This document shows positions 33,348 through 42,435 of a stretch of DNA of 64,000 nucleotides, piece by piece. The position numbers and the translations under genes were made by a program. Origin of the DNA: Pelagicoccus sp. SDUM812003 (GTDB lineage: Bacteria; Verrucomicrobiota; Verrucomicrobiia; Opitutales; Opitutaceae). The stretch is from the NCBI RefSeq assembly GCF_031127815.1, contig NZ_JARXHY010000002.1, positions 124,001-188,000 of the forward strand, read 5' to 3'. Below the pieces are notes generated by a model. That model did not search any database and had not been told where the DNA came from. It saw only the letters and a list, made by a program, of their open reading frames with translations. The number at the start of each line of letters is the position of its first letter. Position 1 is the stretch's first letter.

Positions 33348-34880
33348 ATGCGATCTCTCCGCGAAAAGCTCCATGAATCCACCGACTTTCTCACCGGGGT
33401 CGAGCTCGTTTCCATTCGCGGAACCATGGCCGCCAAAAGCGCCCTCAAAGCCCGACGTTTCGCCCACGAACTCGTCGAGTGCGATCGCGTCGACTGGATT
33501 TCCATCACCGACAACGCAGGAGGAAACCCGCAGCTGGCGCCCCACTCCCTTGGCAAGCCCATCCTCTACGCGGGCAAGGAAGTGGTGATCCACCTCACCT
33601 GCAAGGACCTCAACCGCAACGGCCTCGAATCCGAAGCCTGGGCCTTGCACAGCGAAGGATTTCAAAACATTCTCGCTATGACCGGCGACTATCCGGTCGC
33701 GGGAAACGACGGGCTGGCCAAACCGGTCTTCGACATCGATTCGGTCGGCCTGATCGCTATGCTCAGCAAGATGAACCGCGGCTTCGACCATACGGAGCTG
33801 GTCGATCCGAGCCACGAGCCAAAGTACGAGAAAACCGCTTTCAATATCGGTGCCGTCACCACCAACTTCAAGCGGCTCGAAGGCGAGCTCGTCCCGCAGT
33901 ACCTGAAGCTACGCCGCAAGACCCAGGCCGGCGCATCCTTCATCATCAACCAGATCGGCTACGACTCGCGAAAGATCCATGAGCTCAGAGTCTACATGGA
34001 TCATCATGGCATGAAACGAATCCCCCTGATCGGAAACGTCTATCTGCTCAACCCCCGCGTAGCCAAGCTTTTCAACTCCCAGCGAATACCGGGAGTCGTC
34101 GTATCCGATAAGCTCCTACAACTTTGTCAAAAGCAGGCGGACTCGCCGGACAAGGGAAAAGCCTTCTTTCTCGAGCTCGCGGCCAAGCAAGTCGCCATCT
34201 ACCGCGGACTTGGATACCGAGGGGCTTACATAGGCGGAGCGCACGACGCGGAAACGATCCGTCGCGCCCTCGACATCGAAAAGAGCTTCTCTGACGATGA
34301 TTGGAAACGCTTCGCCAGGGAGATATGCTTCTCCCAGCCAGGCGAGTATTTCCACTATCAGGAGGATTCCTCCACAGGGCTGGCCGACCCCGAAGCGCCG
34401 ACCGCTCCAACGCCAAAGTCGTCGCCAAGTTTCCACTACAGCCTATCCAGGTGGATGCACGATCACGTCTTCGCCCCGGAAACGACTTTCGCGAGGCTCG
34501 GACGAAAAGCCTGCGCCAACGCCAAGGACCCCGCCCAAGGCCCCGCTCCGCTTCGCGTCCTCGAGCACGCGTCCAAGGCGATGCTCTACCGTTGCCGCGA
34601 CTGCGGCGACTGCTCCCTGCCGGATATCGCCTACCTGTGCCCCGAATCCCAGTGCGCCAAGAACCAACGCAACGGCCCTTGCGGCGGCACGCGCGACGGA
34701 CGATGCGAGGTCGATGGCTACGGCGACTGCATCTGGCTGAGGGCTCACGAGCGCCTGAAGGCGGCCGGAAACGTTGATTCGCTGCTCACCCATCGCGCCA
34801 TGGTGCAGAACCAGGGACTTCGTCACACCTCCGCCTGGGCCAACAACTGGTTGAAGCGCGACCATCACGCGAAACCGTAG
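33348..34880 (+). CDS. metF: Methylenetetrahydrofolate reductase fused to MetV-like zinc/cysteine domain
   Basis: A 510-residue protein. The N-terminal two thirds form a MetF-type barrel (LTGVELVSIRG, LTCKDLNRNGLESEAWALHSEGFQNILAMTGDYP, GASFIINQIGYD, IPLIGNVYLL), the flavin enzyme that interconverts 5-methyl- and 5,10-methylene-THF. The C-terminal part (about residues 395-480) is rich in cysteines (CRDCGDCSLP, CPESQCAKNQRNGPCGGTRDGRCE, DCIW), as in MetV, the partner subunit of MetF in acetogens and in fused forms. In this cluster it could oxidise methyl-THF produced from methyl-corrinoid. The ATG at 33348 is preferred to GTG 33333, which falls in a repeat. Confidence 0.87.
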   Translation: MRSLREKLHESTDFLTGVELVSIRGTMAAKSALKARRFAHELVECDRVDWISITDNAGGNPQLAPHSLGKPILYAGKEVVIHLTCKDLNRNGLESEAWALHSEGFQNILAMTGDYPVAGNDGLAKPVFDIDSVGLIAMLSKMNRGFDHTELVDPSHEPKYEKTAFNIGAVTTNFKRLEGELVPQYLKLRRKTQAGASFIINQIGYDSRKIHELRVYMDHHGMKRIPLIGNVYLLNPRVAKLFNSQRIPGVVVSDKLLQLCQKQADSPDKGKAFFLELAAKQVAIYRGLGYRGAYIGGAHDAETIRRALDIEKSFSDDDWKRFAREICFSQPGEYFHYQEDSSTGLADPEAPTAPTPKSSPSFHYSLSRWMHDHVFAPETTFARLGRKACANAKDPAQGPAPLRVLEHASKAMLYRCRDCGDCSLPDIAYLCPESQCAKNQRNGPCGGTRDGRCEVDGYGDCIWLRAHERLKAAGNVDSLLTHRAMVQNQGLRHTSAWANNWLKRDHHAKP

Positions 34881-34958
34881 CCCGTATCCACCTTTCACTG
34901 TCACTTCGTCACACCTCCCCTAAACCTGTCAACTCCACCTGCTAGAACGCTGTTTCCC

Positions 34959-35912
34959 ATGATCTCAACCAAACAGAAACTCCACGTCATCGGCGAATTG
35001 ATGAACAACTCCTACGCTCGCGCTCGACGCGCCTTCAAAAGCCGAGATCTGGAAGCGTTTCAGCGGCTCGCCCAAGGACAGTCCGAACTCGGAGCCGCAT
35101 TTCTTACCCTCAACATAGATGGGACGCAGCGTATCCAAGTAAAACTACAGGAGATGCTGGACTTTCTCCCCACTCTCATTCCGGCTATCCAGCAAGCCTG
35201 CGACACTCCGATCAGTTTCGACAACCCCTCGATCGAATACCACAAGGTCGCCCTCGCCCACTACGATCGCAGCCTCAGCGGAAAACCCATCCTCAACTCC
35301 CTCGCCGCTTCGCGCGAAAACCTCGATGAAATGATCGACCTGGTGAAAGACTACGACACCAAAGCCATCGTCATGGCCTCGGAAAAATTCGTAGACGGCG
35401 GCGGAGCCCAGTGCCTCAATCCGCTGGATTCCTACGAGGCCGCCAAGCGATTCGTGGAAATGCTGGTGGAACGTGCGGACCGCTCCACGGACGACATCAT
35501 CATCGACACCGGACTTGCCCCTGTCGGCGCCGACACCTACGGCTTGGTGAATATCGGCCTCGACGCCATGCAGCTCATTTCCAACGACCCGGATATGAAG
35601 GGCGTGCACATGATGGTAGGCCTGTCCAACTTTTCCTTCGGCACCCCGAAACACATGCGCGAGAAACTGGAAGGCGCCTACCTGACTCTCGCCATGCAGC
35701 GTGGGCTCGACTTCGCTCTGGCCAATCCCGAAAAATCCCCCGCGCCCCTACCTCCCGAGGATCCCATCGTGGCCGGCCTGCAAAACGCGCTCGACCAAGG
35801 CCGCCCTCGCGACGGCGAATCCCAGGAAAGCGCCGGCTTCCGACAGGCGGAAGCGATCCTAGCCCTTTGCGCCCAGCAGGATGATGACGACGATTGGGAC
35901 GACTGGGACTAG
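34959..35912 (+). CDS. Methyl-THF:corrinoid methyltransferase (pterin-binding)
   Basis: A 317-residue DHPS-like TIM barrel of the MeTr/AcsE/CmuB group, which transfers a methyl group between a corrinoid protein and tetrahydrofolate. Motifs: VIGELMNNSYARARRAF, FLTLNIDG, ISFDNPSIEYHKVAL, KPILNSLAASRENLDEMI, IIIDTGLAPVGAD and MMVGLSNFSFGTPKHMRE, the last containing the pterin-contacting Asn. The extreme C terminus is a run of Asp and Trp (DDDDDWDDWD) not needed by the fold. It completes the corrinoid relay begun by the UroD-like and corrinoid-protein genes. Confidence 0.87.
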   Translation: MISTKQKLHVIGELMNNSYARARRAFKSRDLEAFQRLAQGQSELGAAFLTLNIDGTQRIQVKLQEMLDFLPTLIPAIQQACDTPISFDNPSIEYHKVALAHYDRSLSGKPILNSLAASRENLDEMIDLVKDYDTKAIVMASEKFVDGGGAQCLNPLDSYEAAKRFVEMLVERADRSTDDIIIDTGLAPVGADTYGLVNIGLDAMQLISNDPDMKGVHMMVGLSNFSFGTPKHMREKLEGAYLTLAMQRGLDFALANPEKSPAPLPPEDPIVAGLQNALDQGRPRDGESQESAGFRQAEAILALCAQQDDDDDWDDWD

Positions 35913-35943
35913 AGACAGACTCCCGCGCATAAAACGGATGATC

Positions 35944-35986
35944 ACGAATTCCTAAAAGCTAATTCGAGCCGATTCGAGCAATTCGT
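35944..35986. repeat. Second, shorter copy of the ACGAATT inverted repeat
   Basis: ACGAATT at 35944-35950 and AATTCGT at 35980-35986 bracket AATTCGAGCCGATTCGAGC. It shares the block TTCGAGCAATTCGT with the element at 33268-33337, and like it lies between genes of the one-carbon cluster. Confidence 0.5.
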
Positions 35987-36014
35987 CGGCAGCAACACAC
36001 AACCATAGTTCACT

Positions 36015-37286
36015 ATTCACGCTTCATCATCCTCCCTTTCAAAGCAGAACGCCTGGCTTCGCGTCGGCACTCTCATCGACGGCGTATCCTCCTCTCCACT
36101 ACGCGACGCCCATCTCGTCTACAACGATAGCGAGATCCTCTACGTCGGCGCCACCGCGCCTCCTGCCAGGCTCGTCGTCGATCGCTCTATCCCCGATCGA
36201 GAGCTTCCTCGGCACACGATTCTCCCGGGCCTGATCGAATCGCACGCCCACTTGTTCCTTGAAGGAGCGGAGCTGGACTTCGAAAAACGCAAAGCCTACC
36301 TGAAGCAATCTCCCACCATGCTGCTCGCAAAGGCGATCCTGCGCCTCGAAAAGCTGCTGAAACTCGGTATCACCGCGTATCGAGACGCTGGCGACAAGGA
36401 CGGCGTAGGCATCGCCCTGAGCAAGCTCTACCGTTCCCCGAGCCATCCAGCGATGCCTTATGTTGAAAGCCCCGGGCCCGCCATTCACCACCGAGGACGC
36501 TACGGATCCTTCATGGCCGAACCGATCGAAGATCATGCCCATCCCGCTAGTGTGGTCGAACACCGAATCAAGCTAGGGGCAGATCGTATCAAACTTATCC
36601 CTACAGGAATCATCAACTTCAAGAAAGGCCTCGTCACAGCGAAACCTCAGATGGACGCGCAAGAAGTCAAGGCCTTCACCGAAGCGGCCAAGGAGCGAGG
36701 GAAGCAGACCTTCGCCCACGCGTCAGGCTCGGATGGGATCCAAAACGCTATCGATGGCGGCGTGGACTCTGTCGAGCACGGCTTCTTCATCACCGACGAG
36801 CAGCTCGCCCGGATGCGAGATCTCGACATCGCATGGACGCCGACCTTCGCTCCCGTTCAGGTCCAAGTGGACGAAGCGGAACGCATGGGATGGGACCAAA
36901 CCGTCGTTTCCCATTTGCGGCGCATCCTCGAAAGCCATTCGCGCAGCCTGGCGAAGGCGCAGGCACGAGGCGTCAAAATCGTCGCCGGCAGCGACGCTGG
37001 CAGCTGCGGCGTGGGTCATGGCACGCATTTCCTCTCCGAGCTGGAGCTGATGGAGCAGGCCGGCCTCAGTCCGCTTCAGGTCATCAACTCGGCCACTGGC
37101 GTACCGGCTTCCCGACTCGGCTTCAGCGAGCGTTTCGGCAGTTTGACGGCGGGCTGCAAGCCACGCTTCATCCTCACCGAGCACGATCCGCTGGCCTGCG
37201 TTTCCCAGCTAAGGCTGCCCAAGATCACTCACTTCGATGGCCGCGAATTCGTCGGATCGGAGTCCGACGACATCAGCGGGCTCTAG
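36015..37286 (+). CDS. Amidohydrolase (imidazolonepropionase-like) with no canonical start codon
   Basis: A metal-dependent amidohydrolase. Metal ligands are intact: HAH in LPGLIESHAHLF (36243-36251), a Lys in GADRIKLIPTG, His in TFAHASGSDG and VEHGFFITDE, and Asp in VAGSDAGSCGVGHGT. The usual N-terminal beta segment is also readable in this frame (LRVGTLIDGVSSSPLRDAHLVYNDSEILYVGA, from about 36057). However, after the in-frame stop at 36006 there is no ATG, GTG or TTG before the HAH motif; the TTG at 36252 would delete the first metal ligands. The ATT at 36015 is marked as a placeholder start. Either a rare start is used, or the gene has lost its 5' end. Substrate unknown; it follows the one-carbon genes. 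Confidence 0.6.
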   Translation: MHASSSSLSKQNAWLRVGTLIDGVSSSPLRDAHLVYNDSEILYVGATAPPARLVVDRSIPDRELPRHTILPGLIESHAHLFLEGAELDFEKRKAYLKQSPTMLLAKAILRLEKLLKLGITAYRDAGDKDGVGIALSKLYRSPSHPAMPYVESPGPAIHHRGRYGSFMAEPIEDHAHPASVVEHRIKLGADRIKLIPTGIINFKKGLVTAKPQMDAQEVKAFTEAAKERGKQTFAHASGSDGIQNAIDGGVDSVEHGFFITDEQLARMRDLDIAWTPTFAPVQVQVDEAERMGWDQTVVSHLRRILESHSRSLAKAQARGVKIVAGSDAGSCGVGHGTHFLSELELMEQAGLSPLQVINSATGVPASRLGFSERFGSLTAGCKPRFILTEHDPLACVSQLRLPKITHFDGREFVGSESDDISGL

Positions 37287-37405
37287 CCAACCACGGGTCC
37301 AACCTTTTCGTTATGTACAACTTAAGGGATGTCTGAGCCAGCTCGTCCCTGTTTTTACGACTTCTCGCTTGATTTCAGCATTCGCACTGGTTCCTATCTG
37401 CGCCG

Positions 37406-39259
37406 ATGGCAGAATCGAACTATACCGAGTCGAGCATCAAGTCCCTCAGTCCCCGAGAACACATCCGCCTTCGCCCTGGCATGTACATTGGCAAGCTTGG
37501 CGACGGCTCCTCTCCAGACGACGGTATCTACGTGCTCATCAAGGAAATCATCGACAACTCGATCGATGAGCATACCTCCGGACACGGCAATCGGATCGAT
37601 ATCACCATCCAGGACGAAACCGTCACCGTGCGCGATTACGGTCGTGGCATCCCGCTGGGCAAAGTGGTCGACTGCGTTTCCGTCATCAACACCGGAGCCA
37701 AGTACGATTCCGAAACCTTTCAGAAGTCCGTCGGCCTAAACGGCGTCGGCACCAAGGCGGTCAACTTCCTCTCCGAAACCTTCAGCGCAGCCGCCTTCCG
37801 CGAAGGCAAGACCAAACGGGCTGATTTCGAGCACGGCGAGCTGGTCAACGACGGGCGCAAAACCAAGTCCGACGAAAAGGACGGCACCTTCGTGCAGTTC
37901 GTGCCCGACCACAGCATCTTCAAAAACTACACGTTTCGCCTCGAATACGTGGAGGCGATGCTCTGGAACTACGCCTACCTCAACACCGGCCTCACCCTCT
38001 CGCTCAACGGAGAAACCTTCAAGTCGGAGAACGGGCTGAAGGACCTGCTGCAGGACAACCTCTCAGGCGACATTCTCTACCCCATCATCCACTTGAAGGG
38101 AGACGATATCGAAGTCGCCATCACTCACGGGACGCACTACAGCGAGGAGTACTTCTCGTTCGTGAACGGCCAGCACACCACCATGGGCGGCACCCATCAG
38201 GCCGCGTTCCGCGAAGCGATCGTCAAGACCATACGCGAGTTCTTCAACAAGAACTACGATCCGGCGGACGTGCGCACCTCCATCATATCCGCAATCTCAA
38301 TACGCGTGCAGGAGCCGGTGTTCGAGTCGCAAACGAAAACCAAGCTCGGCTCCCAGAACATCGCCCCCAAAGGGCCTTCCATTCGCAACTTCGTCAACAC
38401 CTTCATCAAGAAGGAACTCGACGACCACCTCCACCGCTACCCGCAGACCGCCAAGGCCCTGCAGCAGAAGATCGTCTCTTCCGAAAAGGAGCGCAAGGAG
38501 CTCTCCGGCATCCGCAAGCTTGCTCGCGAAAAAGCCAAAAAGGTCAACCTGCACAACAAGAAGCTTCGCGACTGTAGGGCCCATTTCAATACGAAGCACA
38601 AGCAAGCGGAAGACGCCACGCTTTTCATAGTGGAGGGTGATTCCGCAGGCGGATCCATCACCAAGACTCGGGACGTCAACACCCAAGCAGTCTTCTCGCT
38701 CAAGGGCAAACCGCTCAACGCTTTCGGACTGAGCAAGAAGATCGTGTATCAGAACGATGAATTCAACTGCCTGCAAAGCGCCCTGGATATCGAGGACGGA
38801 CTGGATACGCTGCGCTACAACAAGGTCGTCATCGCCACCGACGCCGACGTCGACGGCATGCACATCCGCATGCTGCTGCTCACCTTCTTCCTGCAGTTCT
38901 TCCCAGATTTGATACGTCAAGGGCACCTGTACATCCTCCAGACGCCCCTCTTCCGCGTCAGAAACAAGAAAAGCACCATCTACTGCTACTCGGAATCCGA
39001 GAAGGAAAAAGCCCTGAAGCAGCTGGGAAAGACCGCGGAGATCACCCGCTTCAAGGGCCTCGGAGAAGCCTCACCCGACGAATTCGCCACCTTCATTGGG
39101 CCGGATATGAAGCTCGATCCCGTCACCATGTCCCACCTGCACAACATCGACGAACTGCTCTCCTTCTACATGGGTAAGAACACGCCGCAGCGACAGGAGT
39201 TCATCATCGAGAACCTGCGCATCGAAAAAGACGTCATAGAGACGGCGGAAGCCGTATAA
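37406..39259 (+). CDS. parE: DNA topoisomerase IV subunit B / GyrB-like
   Basis: A 617-residue type IIA topoisomerase ATPase subunit. It has the GHKL ATPase domain ([48 protein letters not shown]), the transducer domain, and the TOPRIM domain with [11 protein letters not shown] and the metal-binding TDADVDGMH. The short length, the ending [15 protein letters not shown] and its pairing with a subunit A of 672 residues resemble the ParE/ParC pair of Bacteroidetes-type genomes. With ParC it decatenates daughter chromosomes. Transcribed directly ahead of parC with an 82-bp gap. Confidence 0.9.
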   Translation: MAESNYTESSIKSLSPREHIRLRPGMYIGKLGDGSSPDDGIYVLIKEIIDNSIDEHTSGHGNRIDITIQDETVTVRDYGRGIPLGKVVDCVSVINTGAKYDSETFQKSVGLNGVGTKAVNFLSETFSAAAFREGKTKRADFEHGELVNDGRKTKSDEKDGTFVQFVPDHSIFKNYTFRLEYVEAMLWNYAYLNTGLTLSLNGETFKSENGLKDLLQDNLSGDILYPIIHLKGDDIEVAITHGTHYSEEYFSFVNGQHTTMGGTHQAAFREAIVKTIREFFNKNYDPADVRTSIISAISIRVQEPVFESQTKTKLGSQNIAPKGPSIRNFVNTFIKKELDDHLHRYPQTAKALQQKIVSSEKERKELSGIRKLAREKAKKVNLHNKKLRDCRAHFNTKHKQAEDATLFIVEGDSAGGSITKTRDVNTQAVFSLKGKPLNAFGLSKKIVYQNDEFNCLQSALDIEDGLDTLRYNKVVIATDADVDGMHIRMLLLTFFLQFFPDLIRQGHLYILQTPLFRVRNKKSTIYCYSESEKEKALKQLGKTAEITRFKGLGEASPDEFATFIGPDMKLDPVTMSHLHNIDELLSFYMGKNTPQRQEFIIENLRIEKDVIETAEAV

Positions 39260-39341
39260 GCCCTATAGCGTGTCGCTCAAAAGCCCGTAGCCAAAATTCA
39301 GCTACAGACTAATCACCTGCAGACCTCCTACCTGATTCTAA

Positions 39342-41360
39342 ATGTCGGACGACTCCCAAGACGAACTTGACCTGCCCGCAGGCGGCGAAGAGAGCGAATC
39401 TCCCGAAAAGTCGGGAAACGCCAAAGCGCCTCTCGCCTCCAACTACCAGAGCTGGTTCCTCGACTACGCCTCCTACGTCATCCTCGATCGCGCCGTTCCC
39501 GCGCTGAACGACGGCCTCAAGCCCGTGCAGCGTCGCATCATGTACTCGCTCAACGAGCTCGACGACGGACGCTACAACAAGGTCGCCAACGTGGTCGGTC
39601 ACGCCATGCGCTACCATCCGCACGGCGACGCCTCCATCTACTCGGCCATGGTGGGCATGGGACAGCGTAACCTGTTGATCGATACGCAGGGCAACTGGGG
39701 AAACACGCTCACCGGTGACGGAGCCGCGGCGGCTCGTTACATCGAGGCGCGCCTTTCCCCCTTCGCCCGCGAAGTCGTCTTCAATCCCAAGACCACCAAT
39801 TGGCAACTCTCCTACGACGGACGCAACAAGGAGCCGATCAATCTTCCGGTCAAATTTCCGCTGCTTCTCGCCGAAGGCTGCGAGGGCATCGCGGTCGGCC
39901 TCGCCTGCAAGATCCTGCCGCATAACTTCAACGAGATCATCGACGCCGCCATCGCCTACCTGAACAAGGAGGAGTTCGAACTGTATCCAGATTTCGAAAC
40001 GGGCGGAGTTGCCGACTTCACCAACTACAACGACGGCCTGCGCGGCGGTCGCATTCTGGTTCGCGCGGTTTTCGAAAAACTGTCGAAGTACCAGATCGCC
40101 ATCCGAGAGATTCCCTTCGGCTGCACCACCGGTTCGCTCATCGACTCCATCATATCCGCGAACTCCAAGGGCAAGATCAAGATCAAGAAGATCGAGGACA
40201 ACACCTCGGACAAAGCGGAAATCCTCATCACCCTGCCGCCAGGATCCGACGCGGACGCCACCATCGACGCTCTCTACGTCTTCACCGACTGCCAGGTCTC
40301 GATCGCTCCTAACTCCTGTATCATTGAGAATGATACGCCCTACTTCCTGCCCGTTTCGGAAATCCTCCAACGCTCGACCGACAACGTAAAGGGGTTGCTG
40401 AAGCGCGAGCTGGAGATCAAGCTCGCCGAGCTCGAGGAGAAGTGGCACTTCGACTCGCTGGAACGCATCTTCATCGAGGAGCGCATCTACCGACGCATCG
40501 AAGAGTGCGAGACCTGGGAAGCGGTCATTTCAGAAATCCACAAAGGACTCGACCCGTTCAAGAGCCAGCTCAAGCGAGAGGTCACCGATGACGACGTGGC
40601 TCGATTGACCGAAATCCGCATCAAGCGCATTTCCAAATACAACTCCTTCAAGGCCAACGAGGAAATCAAGAAAACCGAGAAGGGAATTCGCGAGACCAAG
40701 CGCCACTTGCGCTCGCTGGTCAAGTTCACCATCGCCTACTTCGAAGCCCTGAAGGAGAAATACGGCAAAGGGCGGGAACGCCGCACCCGTATCGAAAGTT
40801 TCGAGACGATCAAGGCCGCCGAGGTCGCGCTGCCCACCGAGAAGCTCTACGTCAACCGCGAGGATGGCTTCATCGGCTTCTCCCTCAAGAAGGACGAGTT
40901 TCTGTGCGAATGCTCGCAGCTTGACGACGTCATCGCCTTCAGCTCCGACGGCACCTTCCGCGTTTCCCGCGTGGCCGACAAGGTTTTCATGGGCAAGGAT
41001 ATCGTGCACGTCGCCGTCTGGAAGAAAGGGGACGAAGAAACGATCTACGACATGGTCTATCGCGACGGTCCGCGCGGATCGTCCTTCGTGAAGCGCTTCG
41101 TGGTGAACGCCGTCACCCGCGACAAGGTCTACGACCTGACGAAGGGCTCCAAAGGGTCCAGGGTCCACTATTTTCGAGCCAATGCGGACGGCTCCACGCG
41201 CCCGATCAAGGTGCGCCTCACGCCGACCTGCAGCGCCCGCATCAAGGAGTTCGATTTCGACCTCGGCGAGCTCACCGTGAAGGGGCGAGCCAGCAAAGGG
41301 AACCTGCTCACCAAATACGCCATCAAATCGGTACGCGCCCACTTCAATACCGAACTGTAG
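39342..41360 (+). CDS. parC: DNA topoisomerase IV subunit A / GyrA-like
   Basis: A 672-residue type IIA topoisomerase cleavage subunit. The DNA-gate region reads YASYVILDRAVPALNDGLKPVQRRIMYS and GHAMRYHPHGDASIY, and the catalytic Tyr133 follows Arg132 in AAARYIEARL. Coiled-coil and tower regions follow (RRIEECETWEAV, KRISKYNSFKANEEIKKTEKGIRETKRHLRSLV), then a C-terminal beta-pinwheel-like part that is shorter than in E. coli GyrA. The gene lies in tandem with parE. The first about 30 residues are an acidic, low-complexity extension (DDSQDELDLPAGGEESESPEKSG). Confidence 0.9.
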   Translation: MSDDSQDELDLPAGGEESESPEKSGNAKAPLASNYQSWFLDYASYVILDRAVPALNDGLKPVQRRIMYSLNELDDGRYNKVANVVGHAMRYHPHGDASIYSAMVGMGQRNLLIDTQGNWGNTLTGDGAAAARYIEARLSPFAREVVFNPKTTNWQLSYDGRNKEPINLPVKFPLLLAEGCEGIAVGLACKILPHNFNEIIDAAIAYLNKEEFELYPDFETGGVADFTNYNDGLRGGRILVRAVFEKLSKYQIAIREIPFGCTTGSLIDSIISANSKGKIKIKKIEDNTSDKAEILITLPPGSDADATIDALYVFTDCQVSIAPNSCIIENDTPYFLPVSEILQRSTDNVKGLLKRELEIKLAELEEKWHFDSLERIFIEERIYRRIEECETWEAVISEIHKGLDPFKSQLKREVTDDDVARLTEIRIKRISKYNSFKANEEIKKTEKGIRETKRHLRSLVKFTIAYFEALKEKYGKGRERRTRIESFETIKAAEVALPTEKLYVNREDGFIGFSLKKDEFLCECSQLDDVIAFSSDGTFRVSRVADKVFMGKDIVHVAVWKKGDEETIYDMVYRDGPRGSSFVKRFVVNAVTRDKVYDLTKGSKGSRVHYFRANADGSTRPIKVRLTPTCSARIKEFDFDLGELTVKGRASKGNLLTKYAIKSVRAHFNTEL

Positions 41361-41365
41361 CGCCC

Positions 41366-42238
41366 ATGCCCGACATCGTCGCCGAAACGCTCGCCAAGGC
41401 CATCTCCCTGGAGCACGAGGGCAAGCCCGACGCTGCGCTGAAGATCTACGAAGAGGCGATCGGATCGGGAGCGGAGGAGGTTTTGCTGCACAGCAACCGC
41501 GGCCTCCTTCTGGATCGCATGGGCAAGGTGGAGCTCGCCTTGGCCGACTTCCGCAAGGCGAACCTCATATCGCCCAACTTTCGCGACCACTACAATGCGG
41601 GAAACATGCTGATGAAACTCGATCGCTTCGAGGACGCGCTCTCGGAATTCGAAGCGTCGCTTTCCTACCGAAACGACTACCCGGACTGCTGGGCCAACAA
41701 AGGCATCGCTCACCACGCGCTCTCGCAGCTCGAAGAGGCCCGCGAATCCTTCGACCGGGCCCTGCAGCTCAATCCAGACTTCGCGCCCGCCCATCGCTGT
41801 CTGGCGATCCTGCATCGCTCCCTCGGACGCGACTCGCTGGCCATCGGACACTTCAAAAAGGCTGCCGAAGCGGCGCCGGAAAACGCCAACGCTTGGTTCG
41901 AATACGGCTGCGCGCTCTACAAGGCGCTCGACGGCGAAACGGTCTCCTTCGATCCCTCCGGACCCGAGGGCCAGGCCGTCAACGCCTTCGATCGCGTGAT
42001 CGAGCTCGCCCCTGCAAACGCCGGCGCTTGGGGCCGAAAGATCGGCGTGCTCTTTCGGCTAGCCGACGCCGCTCAAGCGGCCGACGCGCAAGCTTCCGAC
42101 GAAGCCCCGCAGCTGGTGCAGCTGATCCTGGCGGATCTGGCCTCGACGCTGACCCTGGCCAGGGAGCAGTTTCCCCACGACGACTGGTTCGCGAAGCGCC
42201 AGCAGGATCTTGCGAATTTCCAGCAAGATTCGCCCTAG
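41366..42238 (+). CDS. TPR-repeat protein downstream of parC
   Basis: A 290-residue soluble protein built of about six tetratricopeptide repeats (for example ALKIYEEAIGSGAEEVLLHSN, DALSEFEASLSYRNDYPDCWANKGIAHHAL, ARESFDRALQLNPDFAPAHRCLAILHRSLG). No signal peptide or membrane segment is visible. The start codon follows the parC stop by five bases, so the gene is translated from the same mRNA, but TPR proteins are general adaptors and a link to topoisomerase function is not implied. Partner unknown. Confidence 0.8.
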   Translation: MPDIVAETLAKAISLEHEGKPDAALKIYEEAIGSGAEEVLLHSNRGLLLDRMGKVELALADFRKANLISPNFRDHYNAGNMLMKLDRFEDALSEFEASLSYRNDYPDCWANKGIAHHALSQLEEARESFDRALQLNPDFAPAHRCLAILHRSLGRDSLAIGHFKKAAEAAPENANAWFEYGCALYKALDGETVSFDPSGPEGQAVNAFDRVIELAPANAGAWGRKIGVLFRLADAAQAADAQASDEAPQLVQLILADLASTLTLAREQFPHDDWFAKRQQDLANFQQDSP

Positions 42239-42435
42239 CCGACGGTTCGTGAGAGCTTTTCGCCAATCACTCGCTTCGGTGACCTTGTATTGTCTCCGTT
42301 TCTAGTTAGGTTTGCCCTGAACATGCGTCTTTCGTTTCGTAGGAAGCGAAATGCGACCACCGCCAGATCGCCCTTGAGCCAAGGGCTTAGAGACCGGGAG
42401 CGCGCCACGCCGACTTCTGACCAACCACCGCAGAT

